Shown here one piece after another: positions 33,965-42,955 of a stretch of DNA of 64,000 bases. A model generated the notes under the pieces. The model did not search any database, had not been told where the DNA came from, and was given only the letters and a program-made list of their open reading frames with translations. The stretch is from Bacteroides sp. OM05-12. Its GTDB lineage: Bacteria; Bacteroidota; Bacteroidia; Bacteroidales; Bacteroidaceae. Positions within the stretch are counted from its first letter, which is position 1. Each line of letters opens with the position of its first letter. The position numbers were made by a program, and so were the translations under genes. The stretch is taken from positions 31,477 to 95,476 of the forward strand of contig NZ_QSUN01000014.1 of NCBI RefSeq assembly GCF_003438995.1, read 5' to 3'.

Positions 33965-33995
33965 ATTGTCAATAACAAAAAAAAATGTACTTTTG
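33965..33995 (+). promoter_or_regulatory. Promoter of rex with possible operator
   Basis: TTG at 33966-33968 and TACTTTTG at 33988-33995 are spaced by 19 bp. The -33 region lies inside TTGTCAATAACAA (33966-33978), which ends in TTGT and ACAA and could be a degenerate Rex operator for autoregulation. The operator idea is speculative. Confidence 0.6.
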
Positions 33996-34020
33996 CACAT
34001 TGCCAATAATACCAGGAAAT

Positions 34021-34674
34021 ATGAGTAATCGTATGCTAAAAGAACATGATAAAGTACCGGAGCCGACATTGCGTAGACTTCCGTGGTATCTGTCTAACAT
34101 CAAGCTGATGAGAGAGAGAGGAGAGCAGTTTGTTTCCTCTACCCAGATTTCTAAAGAAATAAATATTGATGCATCGCAAATAGCAAAGGATTTGTCTTAT
34201 GTTAATATATCCGGCCGTACACGTGTTGGTTATGAGATTGACGCATTGATCGATGTACTTGAAGATTTTCTTGGCTTTACGAATATGCATAAGGCATTTT
34301 TGTTTGGTGTCGGTAGTTTGGGAGGTGCTTTATTGCGTGACTCCGGTTTGAATCATTTTGGGTTGGAAATTGTTGCGGCTTTTGATATAAATCCGGATTT
34401 GATAGGAAGAGATATAAATGGGATTCCTATTTTCCATTCGGACGATTTTGTTGCAAAGATGAAAGAGTATAATGTGAATATCGGTGTACTTACTGTTCCG
34501 ATCAATATTGCTCAGGAAATAACAGACAAGATGGTTGATGGTGGTATTAAAGCTGTTTGGAATTTTACCCCGTTCAGAATACGGGTTCCTGAGAATATTG
34601 TGGTGCAAAACACCTCTTTATATGCTCACTTGGCCGTAATGTTTAATCGTTTAAATTTTAATCAAATAAAATAA
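34021..34674 (+). CDS. rex: Redox-sensing transcriptional repressor Rex
   Basis: I start at 34021 (MSNRMLKEHDKVPEPTLRRLPWYL), giving 217 residues. An upstream ATG at 33985 falls on the promoter -7 box. The N-terminal winged helix (FVSSTQISKEINIDASQIAKDLSYV) binds DNA. The Rossmann domain has GVGSLGG at residues 96-102 and ends with the swapped helix (YAHLAVMFNRLNF). Rex senses the NADH/NAD+ ratio and represses fermentation and respiration genes. It overlaps the next gene by one base (TAATG). Confidence 0.95.
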   Translation: MSNRMLKEHDKVPEPTLRRLPWYLSNIKLMRERGEQFVSSTQISKEINIDASQIAKDLSYVNISGRTRVGYEIDALIDVLEDFLGFTNMHKAFLFGVGSLGGALLRDSGLNHFGLEIVAAFDINPDLIGRDINGIPIFHSDDFVAKMKEYNVNIGVLTVPINIAQEITDKMVDGGIKAVWNFTPFRIRVPENIVVQNTSLYAHLAVMFNRLNFNQIK

Positions 34675-35291
34675 TGAAGATATTTGCCGTAGGAATGAAC
34701 TACGTCGAACACAATAAAGAGCTGGATCATGCGTTAATAATACCAGAAGAGCCGGTCATCTTTATGAAGCCCGATTCTGCTTTGCTGAAAGATGGAAAGC
34801 CATTTTTTATTCCGGATTTTTCGAATGAGGTTCATTATGAAACGGAATTAGTGGTAAGGATAAATCGTCTGGGCAAAAATATCTCGGAGCGCTTTGCACA
34901 TCGTTGTTATGATGCAGTGACGGTAGGCATTGACTTTACGGCAAGAGATTTGCAACGGAAATTCCGCGCAGCCGGTAATCCGTGGGAAATCTCAAAAGGT
35001 TTTGATAATTCAGCTGCTATTGGACGTTTTGTTCCCGTAGAACAGTTTAAAGATATACAAAACCTTAATTTCAGTTTGACGATAGACGGACAAAAAGTCC
35101 AACAAGGTTGTACGGCTGATATGTTGTTTAAAGTAGATGAGATAATAGCTTGGATAAGTAGATTCTTTACATTGAAAATTGGCGATCTTCTTTTTACAGG
35201 AACTCCGGTTGGTGTGGGACCTGTAAGTATCGGACAGCATTTGCAAGGCTATCTGGAAGATGAAAAACTGCTCGACTTTTATGTCAGATAA
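34674..35291 (+). CDS. Fumarylacetoacetate hydrolase family protein
   Basis: The 205-residue protein has the FAH fold: MKIFAVGMNYVEH, the metal-binding EVHYETELVVRI, the conserved TVGIDFTARDLQ, and LLFTGTPVGVGPV. Family members include oxaloacetate decarboxylases/tautomerases and acylpyruvate hydrolases. The short length is close to YcgM-like enzymes. It starts on the last base of rex, so the two are translationally coupled, which suggests a redox or central-carbon role. That role is an inference. Confidence 0.9.
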   Translation: MKIFAVGMNYVEHNKELDHALIIPEEPVIFMKPDSALLKDGKPFFIPDFSNEVHYETELVVRINRLGKNISERFAHRCYDAVTVGIDFTARDLQRKFRAAGNPWEISKGFDNSAAIGRFVPVEQFKDIQNLNFSLTIDGQKVQQGCTADMLFKVDEIIAWISRFFTLKIGDLLFTGTPVGVGPVSIGQHLQGYLEDEKLLDFYVR

Positions 35292-35319
35292 GTAGTTTTC
35301 TTACTAAATAGGAGGATGT

Positions 35320-38300
35320 ATGCATATCCGTAATTATATACTGTTGCTTTTATCCATAGTGCTTTCGGGCACTCTTGCTGCTCAGGGATTTATTTCATTG
35401 GATTGGAAAAATCCTTCTCCGATCTATATTGGATTTGATAAAGTAGAAACCGATATGCCCGGATTTGCCGGTGCTTATCATTATACGGATGATCATTTAC
35501 CATATTACACTCATGTGATTGATCTTGGTAGGGATTATGATTCCTATTTTTATGATGTGAAGATTGAGTATCCGGAGTTTATACCATTGAATAAAAAGGA
35601 GATTGCTGCTATTGAGAAATCCGAAGTACAACTTCCTGCTTATCCTGAGGTTAAAACATCTGTGAAAGTCTCTGCCAGAATTGGAAGTTTAGTTGTAACC
35701 TTTGTCCCTTTGGTTTATAAAGATGGAACTTACCAACGAATAAATTCTTTTAAGTTAGCCTTTAATAAGAAAGAAAAACCTTTGTCGGCCCGTGCGGCGA
35801 CGCGTTCCTCTGTGGAGGAAAAATATGCAGAGAATTCTGTTCTTGCTTCCGGGAAGTGGGTAAAGATCCGTGTGAACGAAAGCGGAGTATATCAGATTGC
35901 CAATAGTGAATTGACGAAGATGGGCTTTTCGGATCCTTCCAAAGTTAAACTTTATGGTTATGGAGGAAGACTGTTATATGAAGATTTGAGGAAGCCTAAA
36001 ATCGACGATTTGCAAGAAGTACCTTTATGGCGTGAACAAAGCTATGTCCTTTTCTATGGTTACGGCACAGTGCGCTGGGATAAATCGGCTAATTCACTCT
36101 CTTCAGATAAGAACGATTCTATTTACAGGCATACTCAAAACCATTATTCAACTTATGGTTGCTATTTCTTGACGGAAGGGGATAATCCAATGACTTTCCC
36201 TAAAGAAAATTCACTATCAGAGGATGGAGCAAAAACGGTTACTACTTTCCCCGATTATGCGGTATATGAGAAAGAGGAATTTGCATGGCTTGAAGAAGGG
36301 CGTAAACTTTTTGAAAGCTACGATTACAAGAATGGGAATACGAAATCGTATACTTTTAATGACCTTACAGGGATTACAAATGATAAAGGCTGGATAACAG
36401 TCGGTTTCTCTGCTTACGATAAGACTACTACATCAGTTGCTGTATCGGTCAATGGGAGTGCATTGGCCGGGAATCTGACTATTTCTGCTGCACCTGAATT
36501 TAGTAAGGCTGCATATACGGAGAAAACTTATGAATGGTCTGATAGCAAGAATGCTAAAACCGTTGTAACTTTAACTCATAACCGGAATAATGGAATATCG
36601 GGACGCTTAGACTATATTGCTTTAAATTATGTACGCAATCTGGCTTTGTATAATGCTTATACGGCTTTTCGTACAAAAGAATCAGGAAAAGTAAAGTTTG
36701 TAATAGCGAATGCTAACGAAAATGCTGTTGTTTGGGATATAGCTAATTCAAAGGATTATAAACAGGTAGTAGGAGACCTATCAGGCAATCAGTATTCTTT
36801 TACTTGTGAAGTGTCTGGTTTGAATGAGTTTGTTGTAGTAAATACCAAAGGTAATGCGTTTAAAAAGATTGAAGTAGTAGGGGAAGTACCCAATCAGAAT
36901 CTTCATCAATTGAGAGATGTGGATATGATTATTATTACTCCTCCAAATAATGATTTTATGAGACAAGCAAAGCGTTTGGCTGATGCTCATGCTAAGTATG
37001 ATGATTTGGTTACTGAGATTGTGACAACGGACCAGATTTATAATGAGTTTTCTTCCGGGACTCCGGACGGAACTGCTTATCGCTGGCTTATGAAGATGTT
37101 GTACGAGCGTGGAAAAGGTAGTGCTGATCCTAAATATTTACTACTGTTTGGAGATGCAGCTTTTGATAACCGTTTGTTGTCATCTAATTGGAGTAAATAT
37201 ACCCAAAACGACTTTGTGTTGTGTTATGAATCTGTAAACTCAGTTAGTGATACAAATTCTTATGTGATTGATGATTATTTTGGCTTTTTGTCTGATACTT
37301 CGGGCTTGAATATAAATAGTCATATCAATGATGCTCCGGATATAGGAGTAGGACGTTTCCCTGTAAGGACTTCTGCTCAAGCGAAAGAAGTTGTGGATAA
37401 AATAATCGCTTATATTGAAAATAAAGATGCCGGCTCATGGAAAAATGTGGTTTGTTTCTTAGGGGATGATGGAAAGGATGGTGATAGTAGTTTGAATATA
37501 CATATGGAACAGGCGGATGCTGTATCACGTTTGGCCGAAAAATATAATCCTGCTTTATTGGTAAAAAGAATCTATTGGGATGCTTATAAAAAGGAGACTA
37601 CGGCTACAGGAGATTCATATCCTGAAATTACTAAACGTATCATGGAATTGAGTAATGATGGGTTGTTGTTTATGAATTATGTAGGGCATGGAGCGGCACA
37701 TGCTCTCTCAGATGAACTGGTTTTAACGGTAGCTGATGTGGCTAAAATGTCTTCTCCGAAAGCACCATTTTGGGTTACTGCTGCGTGTGAAGTTACGCCT
37801 TTTGATCGGAATGAAAGTACTTTTGGGGAAGTTGCATTTTTAAATCCTAAAGGAGGGGCTATAGGATTATTAACAACAACTAGAACTGTATATGCAGATC
37901 CTAATTGTAGAATGGATTCAATATTTGTGAGATTCCTTTTTTCGAAGACAGAAAATGGTTATCGTAGGTTAGGTGATGCTGTAAGAGAAACAAAGACCTA
38001 TATTTCTACCGTAAAACCTAATATTAATAATCTTCAGTTTGTATTTTTAGGAGATCCGGCTTTACGTTTGGCTTTTCCTGAATATAAAATTGTAGTGGAT
38101 GAATTTAATGGTGTATCTGTAGAAGGAAAGATGCCTACAATAAAAGCAGGCGGTAAGGTTTCTGTGAAAGGACATATATTGAATACAAATGGTGATTTAG
38201 CTGAAGATTTTATAGGTACCGTTCATCCGACTGTATTGGATAATGAAGAGGTGATTACTACACGTAACAATTATAGTGATCCGAAGTCTGAACCTTTCAC

Positions 38301-39177
38301 TTATCGTGATCGTACTAAAACACTGTTTGCAGGTAGTGACTCTGTGCGTTCCGGAAGATTTGAATTCCAATTTCCGGTTCCTTTGGATATAAATTATTCG
38401 AATGAAAGCGGACTACTTAATTTATACGCTGTAAATGGTGATAAGACCCATGAAGGGCAAGGAGTATTTACTGATTTCTTAATTGGCGGTACAGAAGACG
38501 GTGCTATGGATACTGATTCTGTTGGCCCTAAGATTAATCTTTATTTAAACAGACCGGATTTTGTTTATGGAGGAAAAGTGAATGAGACGCCTTTCTTAGT
38601 AGCAGAACTTGAAGATGAAGATGGAGTGAATACCGTAGGCAATGGAATCGGGCATGATTTGGTTGCTATGATAGATAATTCTCCTCTTTACACCTATGTG
38701 CTGAATAATTATTATGAATCGGTTTTAGGTGATTATACCAAAGGTGTGGTACGCTATAGTTTGCCGGAACTTCCGGAAGGGAAGCATACCCTATTGTTCC
38801 GAGCTTGGGATATTAAGAATAATTCTTCCGTTTCCACATTGGAATTTGAAGTTGTGAAAGGATTAAGTCCCGGATTGCTTGATGTGACTTGCACAAATAG
38901 TCCGGCAAAAGAAGGTACCACGTTTATTCTGAGCCATGATCGTCCGGATTCCGAATTGGATGTGAATATTATGGTTTGTGACTTCGCCGGCAGAACTCTC
39001 TGGACTTATAAAGAAAGCGGAGTTTCTTCTTCTAATTATTATTATATAGATTGGAATCTGACAACAAGCGGGGGACAAAGATTAGTTCCGGGTATTTATC
39101 TCTTTAAAGCGTCCGTATCTTCGGGCGGAAGTAAGGAAAGTACAAAAGCGAAAAAAATAGTCATAGTAGGGCAATAA
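35320..39177 (+). CDS. porU: Type IX secretion sortase PorU
   Basis: The 1285-residue protein starts with a signal peptide (MHIRNYILLLLSIVLSGTLAAQ). The centre is a gingipain-like C25 peptidase domain with the catalytic pair His790 (MNYVGHGAAH) and Cys823 (VTAACEVTPFD). The end is a FlgD/Ig-like domain (LDVNIMVCDFAGRTLW ... LVPGIYLFKASV). PorU removes the C-terminal sorting domain of type IX cargo at the cell surface and attaches the cargo to A-LPS or peptide linkers. porV follows at once, as in Porphyromonas. Two candidate cargo genes lie at 8166 and 11736. Confidence 0.92.
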   Translation: MHIRNYILLLLSIVLSGTLAAQGFISLDWKNPSPIYIGFDKVETDMPGFAGAYHYTDDHLPYYTHVIDLGRDYDSYFYDVKIEYPEFIPLNKKEIAAIEKSEVQLPAYPEVKTSVKVSARIGSLVVTFVPLVYKDGTYQRINSFKLAFNKKEKPLSARAATRSSVEEKYAENSVLASGKWVKIRVNESGVYQIANSELTKMGFSDPSKVKLYGYGGRLLYEDLRKPKIDDLQEVPLWREQSYVLFYGYGTVRWDKSANSLSSDKNDSIYRHTQNHYSTYGCYFLTEGDNPMTFPKENSLSEDGAKTVTTFPDYAVYEKEEFAWLEEGRKLFESYDYKNGNTKSYTFNDLTGITNDKGWITVGFSAYDKTTTSVAVSVNGSALAGNLTISAAPEFSKAAYTEKTYEWSDSKNAKTVVTLTHNRNNGISGRLDYIALNYVRNLALYNAYTAFRTKESGKVKFVIANANENAVVWDIANSKDYKQVVGDLSGNQYSFTCEVSGLNEFVVVNTKGNAFKKIEVVGEVPNQNLHQLRDVDMIIITPPNNDFMRQAKRLADAHAKYDDLVTEIVTTDQIYNEFSSGTPDGTAYRWLMKMLYERGKGSADPKYLLLFGDAAFDNRLLSSNWSKYTQNDFVLCYESVNSVSDTNSYVIDDYFGFLSDTSGLNINSHINDAPDIGVGRFPVRTSAQAKEVVDKIIAYIENKDAGSWKNVVCFLGDDGKDGDSSLNIHMEQADAVSRLAEKYNPALLVKRIYWDAYKKETTATGDSYPEITKRIMELSNDGLLFMNYVGHGAAHALSDELVLTVADVAKMSSPKAPFWVTAACEVTPFDRNESTFGEVAFLNPKGGAIGLLTTTRTVYADPNCRMDSIFVRFLFSKTENGYRRLGDAVRETKTYISTVKPNINNLQFVFLGDPALRLAFPEYKIVVDEFNGVSVEGKMPTIKAGGKVSVKGHILNTNGDLAEDFIGTVHPTVLDNEEVITTRNNYSDPKSEPFTYRDRTKTLFAGSDSVRSGRFEFQFPVPLDINYSNESGLLNLYAVNGDKTHEGQGVFTDFLIGGTEDGAMDTDSVGPKINLYLNRPDFVYGGKVNETPFLVAELEDEDGVNTVGNGIGHDLVAMIDNSPLYTYVLNNYYESVLGDYTKGVVRYSLPELPEGKHTLLFRAWDIKNNSSVSTLEFEVVKGLSPGLLDVTCTNSPAKEGTTFILSHDRPDSELDVNIMVCDFAGRTLWTYKESGVSSSNYYYIDWNLTTSGGQRLVPGIYLFKASVSSGGSKESTKAKKIVIVGQ

Positions 39178-39224
39178 TCGATTAGATAACGAGTTTTATA
39201 ATAGAATATAAGTTGGAAATATCA

Positions 39225-40406
39225 ATGAGAAAAGTAAAGATAACTGTTATTTTATTCTTTGTTCTATGTGTTTGCGGAACACTTAAGGCACAAGACATAA
39301 AAAATAAATTTAATCCGGTAAATACGGGAGTCAATTCTTTGGGAATCGCTCCGGATTCTCGTGGCGGTAGTTTGGGTGATGTTGGTGCTGCGACTGATCC
39401 GGATGTCAATTCTCAGTATTGGAATCCGGCAAAATACCCTTTTACGGTAAGTCGTGCGGGAATCGGTATCTCATATACACCTTGGCTTCGGAAATTGGTT
39501 AATGACATTGACCTTGCTTATTTATCAGGCTATATGCGAATTGGTGATTATCAGGCTATCAGTGCTTCTTTAAGATATTTCTCTTTGGGAGAAGTACCAT
39601 TGACTGGAACTACCGGTGAGAATCAAGGAACCATTAAGCCTTATGAAATGGCCGTTGACGTAGCTTATTCGCGTATGCTTTCACAGACCTTTTCTGCTGC
39701 CGTAGCTTTGAGATATATCTATTCCGATTTAGCTTATAAGCAGGATGCCTCTGTAAGTCCGGGATCTGCTTTCGCTGCGGATATTGCTCTATATTATAAT
39801 AACTACATCATGATGGGGCAACGAGAATGTATGCTTGCTTTCGGTTTGAACTTATCTAATATTGGTAGTAAGATTTCTTATGATAGTGGGAATACGAGTG
39901 CTTTCTTGCCGACTAATTTCCGTTTAGGAGGTTCTTTGTTGATTCCTATTGATGACTATAATACTTTCTCTATCAATGCCGATATCAATAAATTGATGGT
40001 ACCAACTATGCCTCAGAAAAGAGAGGATGAAGATGATATAGAGTATCAGGATCGCTTGCAGGAGGACTATTTTGACCAATCTCCAATAAAGGGTATATTT
40101 AAATCATGGAGTGATGCTCCGGGAGGATTTAAAGAAGAACTTCAGGAAATACAGGTCTCAATAGGTGCCGAGTATATGTATCATAATCAATTCTCTGTAC
40201 GTGCCGGTTATCATCATGAAAATGCAAATAAAGGTAATCGTAAGTACTTTACAATGGGTGCCGGTTTTCGTATGAGTGTATTTTCTTTGGATGCTGCTTA
40301 CCTTATATCTACAGCCCAAAGTAATCCATTGGACCAAACTTTACGTTTTACGCTTTCGTTTGATTTGGATGGTATTAAGGATATTTTAGGCAGAAGGAGA
40401 CGTTAG
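39225..40406 (+). CDS. porV: Type IX secretion outer membrane protein PorV
   Basis: The start is placed at 39225 (MRKVKITVILFFVLCVCGTLKAQ). An in-frame TTG at 39213 would add MEIS before the signal. The 393-residue product is a FadL-like barrel with PDSRGGSLGDVGAATDPDVNSQYWNPA, the typical PorV/LptO N-terminal block, and many amphipathic strands ending in LRFTLSFDLD. PorV shuttles cargo from the translocon to PorU. The gap to porU is 47 bp and ispF starts 2 bp after the stop, so porU-porV-ispF form one unit. Confidence 0.92.
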   Translation: MRKVKITVILFFVLCVCGTLKAQDIKNKFNPVNTGVNSLGIAPDSRGGSLGDVGAATDPDVNSQYWNPAKYPFTVSRAGIGISYTPWLRKLVNDIDLAYLSGYMRIGDYQAISASLRYFSLGEVPLTGTTGENQGTIKPYEMAVDVAYSRMLSQTFSAAVALRYIYSDLAYKQDASVSPGSAFAADIALYYNNYIMMGQRECMLAFGLNLSNIGSKISYDSGNTSAFLPTNFRLGGSLLIPIDDYNTFSINADINKLMVPTMPQKREDEDDIEYQDRLQEDYFDQSPIKGIFKSWSDAPGGFKEELQEIQVSIGAEYMYHNQFSVRAGYHHENANKGNRKYFTMGAGFRMSVFSLDAAYLISTAQSNPLDQTLRFTLSFDLDGIKDILGRRRR

Positions 40407-40408
40407 GG

Positions 40409-40888
40409 ATGAAGATACGTGTCGGGTTTGGATATGATGTACATGCATTAGTCGAAGGACGTGAACTGTGGCTGGGAGGCATACAATTACAACATGAAAA
40501 AGGGCTATTGGGGCATTCGGATGCCGATGTTTTGATTCATGCCGTATGTGATGCGATACTCGGAGCAGCTAATATGCGTGATATTGGTTATCATTTTCCG
40601 GATACGGCGGGAGAATATAAGAATATTGATAGTAAAGTGCTGTTGAAGAAAACTGTTACCTTAATTCGGGATAAAGGATATGAAATAGGGAATATTGATG
40701 CAACGATATGTGCGGAACGCCCTAAATTGAAGGCTCATATCCCCCGGATGCAACAGATCATGGCACAGGTCATGGGGATTGAAGAAGAGGATATTTCAAT
40801 TAAAGCTACAACAACGGAAAAACTCGGATTTACCGGCCGCGAAGAAGGAATATCCGCCTATGCAGTGGTGCTTATCAATAAACTCTAG
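40409..40888 (+). CDS. ispF: 2-C-methyl-D-erythritol 2,4-cyclodiphosphate synthase
   Basis: The 159-residue cytosolic enzyme of the MEP isoprenoid pathway has the zinc ligands of GFGYDVHA (Asp10, His12), the loop GGIQLQHEKGLLGHSDADVL, and the C-terminal ATTTEKLGFTGREEGISAYA. It lies 2 bp after porV. Its last 14 bp overlap the 3' end of the convergent menA. Confidence 0.96.
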   Translation: MKIRVGFGYDVHALVEGRELWLGGIQLQHEKGLLGHSDADVLIHAVCDAILGAANMRDIGYHFPDTAGEYKNIDSKVLLKKTVTLIRDKGYEIGNIDATICAERPKLKAHIPRMQQIMAQVMGIEEEDISIKATTTEKLGFTGREEGISAYAVVLINKL

Positions 40889-41777
40889 CCAATATCATTC
40901 CTAAAGAAAGCAAGATCCCCAGTAATAACATATTACGTGACGTTTCTCCTAATATCTTATTGAGGGCTTTTCCTTGATAAATCTTTACCATCTTTTTCCA
41001 CGTGAGTACGTGTGGGATTAAATAAATCTGTGGCAATAATGCAGCATAAAGGTTTCCCCCTTTTAGGAATAAGAGACAGAGTAATGCGGCAAAGATTCCT
41101 AAGAACAGATATAGATATCGTCCGAATGGTTCACCGAAACGTACAATGATTGTCTTCTTTCCACTTTTTTCATCCGCTTCCCGGTCACGATAGTTGTTTA
41201 TAACTAATAATGTGTCTATTACAAATCCGCATATCAATGAAGCGATAGTGACAGTGGGTGTCCAACTATGTGCTTGTACATAATAGGTGCATCCTACGGG
41301 TACAAAACCGAAGAAGACTAAAACTAATAAATCTCCCCATCCATGATAAGATAAGGGATAAGGACCGGTGGTATATAAGAATGCAAAGAGAACACAAACA
41401 ATTCCTACTATGATAAGTTCCCATCCGGCATAGAGTAGGAGAATGCTTCCAAAAGCACAGGCAAGTACTGTTGTCACTATGATTCCGGTCTTCATAGCTT
41501 GTGGTGAAATCCAGTTTTGTGCACAAGCTCGTTTAGGACCTAACCGGTCTTCTCTATCCGTTCCTTTTAGAAAATCAAACAGGTCATTGATGAAGTTGGC
41601 GACTATTTGCATTAAAAAGGCAAAAAGTAAACAGATGCAAGCCGGCAACCATTGGAACTTTCCGTCCATGTATGCAATAGAAGTCCCTATCATAACCGGA
41701 GTTGCTGCACCGGCTAATGTTTTGGGACGGGCGGCGAGTATCCAGGCCTTTATCGAATTGATTTTGATCTTTTCCAT
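40875..41777 (-). CDS. menA: 1,4-dihydroxy-2-naphthoate polyprenyltransferase
   Basis: The 300-residue UbiA-type membrane enzyme joins a polyprenyl chain to DHNA to make demethylmenaquinone. The first aspartate-rich motif is NFINDLFDFLKGTDREDR and the second is NNYRDREADEKSGKKT. Eight or nine membrane helices are apparent, and the length is normal. It is convergent with ispF (14-bp overlap) and divergent from the phosphoesterase gene, and the promoters lie back to back at 41801-41824. Confidence 0.94.
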   Translation of the reverse strand: MEKIKINSIKAWILAARPKTLAGAATPVMIGTSIAYMDGKFQWLPACICLLFAFLMQIVANFINDLFDFLKGTDREDRLGPKRACAQNWISPQAMKTGIIVTTVLACAFGSILLLYAGWELIIVGIVCVLFAFLYTTGPYPLSYHGWGDLLVLVFFGFVPVGCTYYVQAHSWTPTVTIASLICGFVIDTLLVINNYRDREADEKSGKKTIIVRFGEPFGRYLYLFLGIFAALLCLLFLKGGNLYAALLPQIYLIPHVLTWKKMVKIYQGKALNKILGETSRNMLLLGILLSLGMILARVY

Positions 41778-41800
41778 TTTTCCTGATTGTTTGGAGTAGG

Positions 41801-41824
41801 CAAAGATACAAATTATTATATTTG
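41801..41824. promoter_or_regulatory. Divergent -7 boxes for menA and the phosphoesterase gene
   Basis: Reverse-strand TATCTTTG (41808-41801) serves menA, and plus-strand TATATTTG (41817-41824) serves the gene at 41842. Both fit TAnnTTTG. Confidence 0.6.
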
Positions 41825-41841
41825 CCGGAAATAATTATAAA

Positions 41842-42666
41842 ATGAAGAAGTTATTATTCTTTTGTTTGGGAGTGCTTTTATTGTTAAGTTCTTGCGGGAC
41901 GACGAATACTCTTTCTCATCAAGGTATGGCGAGAATAAAAGAATATGATTTCTATCATGCGGATATACCTGATTCGTTTGATGGCTTTCGTATAGCTTTT
42001 GCTTCGGATCTGCACTACAAAAGTAAATTCAAGGAGAAAGAATTGGCAGGATTGGTAAATACCGTTAATGCACTGAATGCAGATGTCTTTCTGTTGGGTG
42101 GTGATTATCAGGAAGGATGTGAGTATGTGCCGGAATTAGTAAGGCGGTTGGCAGAAATAAAGACGCGTTTCGGTACAATCGGCGTGATGGGAAATAATGA
42201 TCACGAACGTTGTCATGATGAAATCATAGAACAAATGGAGAGGGTTGGCATACGTATACTTGAACATGAGAATGATACATTATCTATTGGGCATGAAAGG
42301 ATTATCATCTCGGGTGTGCGCAACCCTTTCAATTTATCGGCTAATGGAACCTCACCGACTTTGGCTTTGAAGCCGGAAGATTTTGTTATCCTTCTCACTC
42401 ATACGCCTGATTACGCGGAAGATGTGGATATTTCGAATACCGATCTTGCCTTGGCGGGACATACACACGGTGGACAAATCACTTTATTCGGACTTTATGC
42501 ACCGAAGACCGGTTCACGTTATGGACAACGTTTTCGTACCGGAAAGAAAGAGAATTCAAAAGGGATTCCTGTGATTATCACGAATGGTTTAGGTACTTCC
42601 TGGATGAACTTTCGTCTGTTTGCTCCCAGCGAGGTAGTTCTTATCAGACTTCATCGGGTAAAATAG
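41842..42666 (+). CDS. Lipoprotein metallophosphoesterase
   Basis: The 274-residue calcineurin-like phosphoesterase has metal sites in order: IAFASDLHYKS, LLGGDYQEG, GVMGNNDHERC, ILLTHTPD and LAGHTHGGQI. The N-terminus is a lipoprotein signal with lipobox LLSSC (Cys18), so the enzyme is probably anchored to a membrane facing the periplasm. The YkuE/YaeI branch acts on lipids such as UDP-diacylglucosamine-like or phosphatidyl substrates. The true substrate is unknown. Confidence 0.88.
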   Translation: MKKLLFFCLGVLLLLSSCGTTNTLSHQGMARIKEYDFYHADIPDSFDGFRIAFASDLHYKSKFKEKELAGLVNTVNALNADVFLLGGDYQEGCEYVPELVRRLAEIKTRFGTIGVMGNNDHERCHDEIIEQMERVGIRILEHENDTLSIGHERIIISGVRNPFNLSANGTSPTLALKPEDFVILLTHTPDYAEDVDISNTDLALAGHTHGGQITLFGLYAPKTGSRYGQRFRTGKKENSKGIPVIITNGLGTSWMNFRLFAPSEVVLIRLHRVK

Positions 42667-42955
42667 GTATATATTTTAATAGTTTTATAACCCCCTATGA
42701 AATTTTTGTCGCGGAGCTCATTACCAGTGCTTTATCTTTTAAAAAGCCCCGAATAAGAAAACTTGTGACATTAATCTCCCTTATGAGCCTTGAAAATTTG
42801 TCGCGCTTTTTGCACGACTCATAAAAATGCACTACATCTTTATGCCTGGCGCACTACGTCTTTCAGTCGAATGCCCTACTTCTTTTTGTGTATAGTTCCG
42901 GACGAATGTGGTTAGACATTGAGGGCAGATCTGTTAGATGTAGTAGTGATAACCT
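42667..42955. other. Intergenic region with phased 22-bp repeats
   Basis: No gene is visible in these 289 bp. They contain three phased repeats (42829-42894), an inverted relative at 42936-42948, and two AATTTTTGTCGCG-like segments near 42710 and 42795. Confidence 0.65.
42829..42894. repeat. Three 22-bp tandem repeats with a GCACTACATCTTT core
   Basis: GCACTACATCTTT (42829), GCACTACGTCTTT (42851) and GCCCTACTTCTTT (42873) recur with exactly 22-bp spacing. The 9 bases between cores vary. The period of two helical turns would place all cores on one face of the DNA. Confidence 0.75.

Noticed and set aside
42829..42894. CRISPR interpretation of the 22-bp phased repeats
   Set aside because: There are only three units, the variable part is 9 bp and no cas genes are present.
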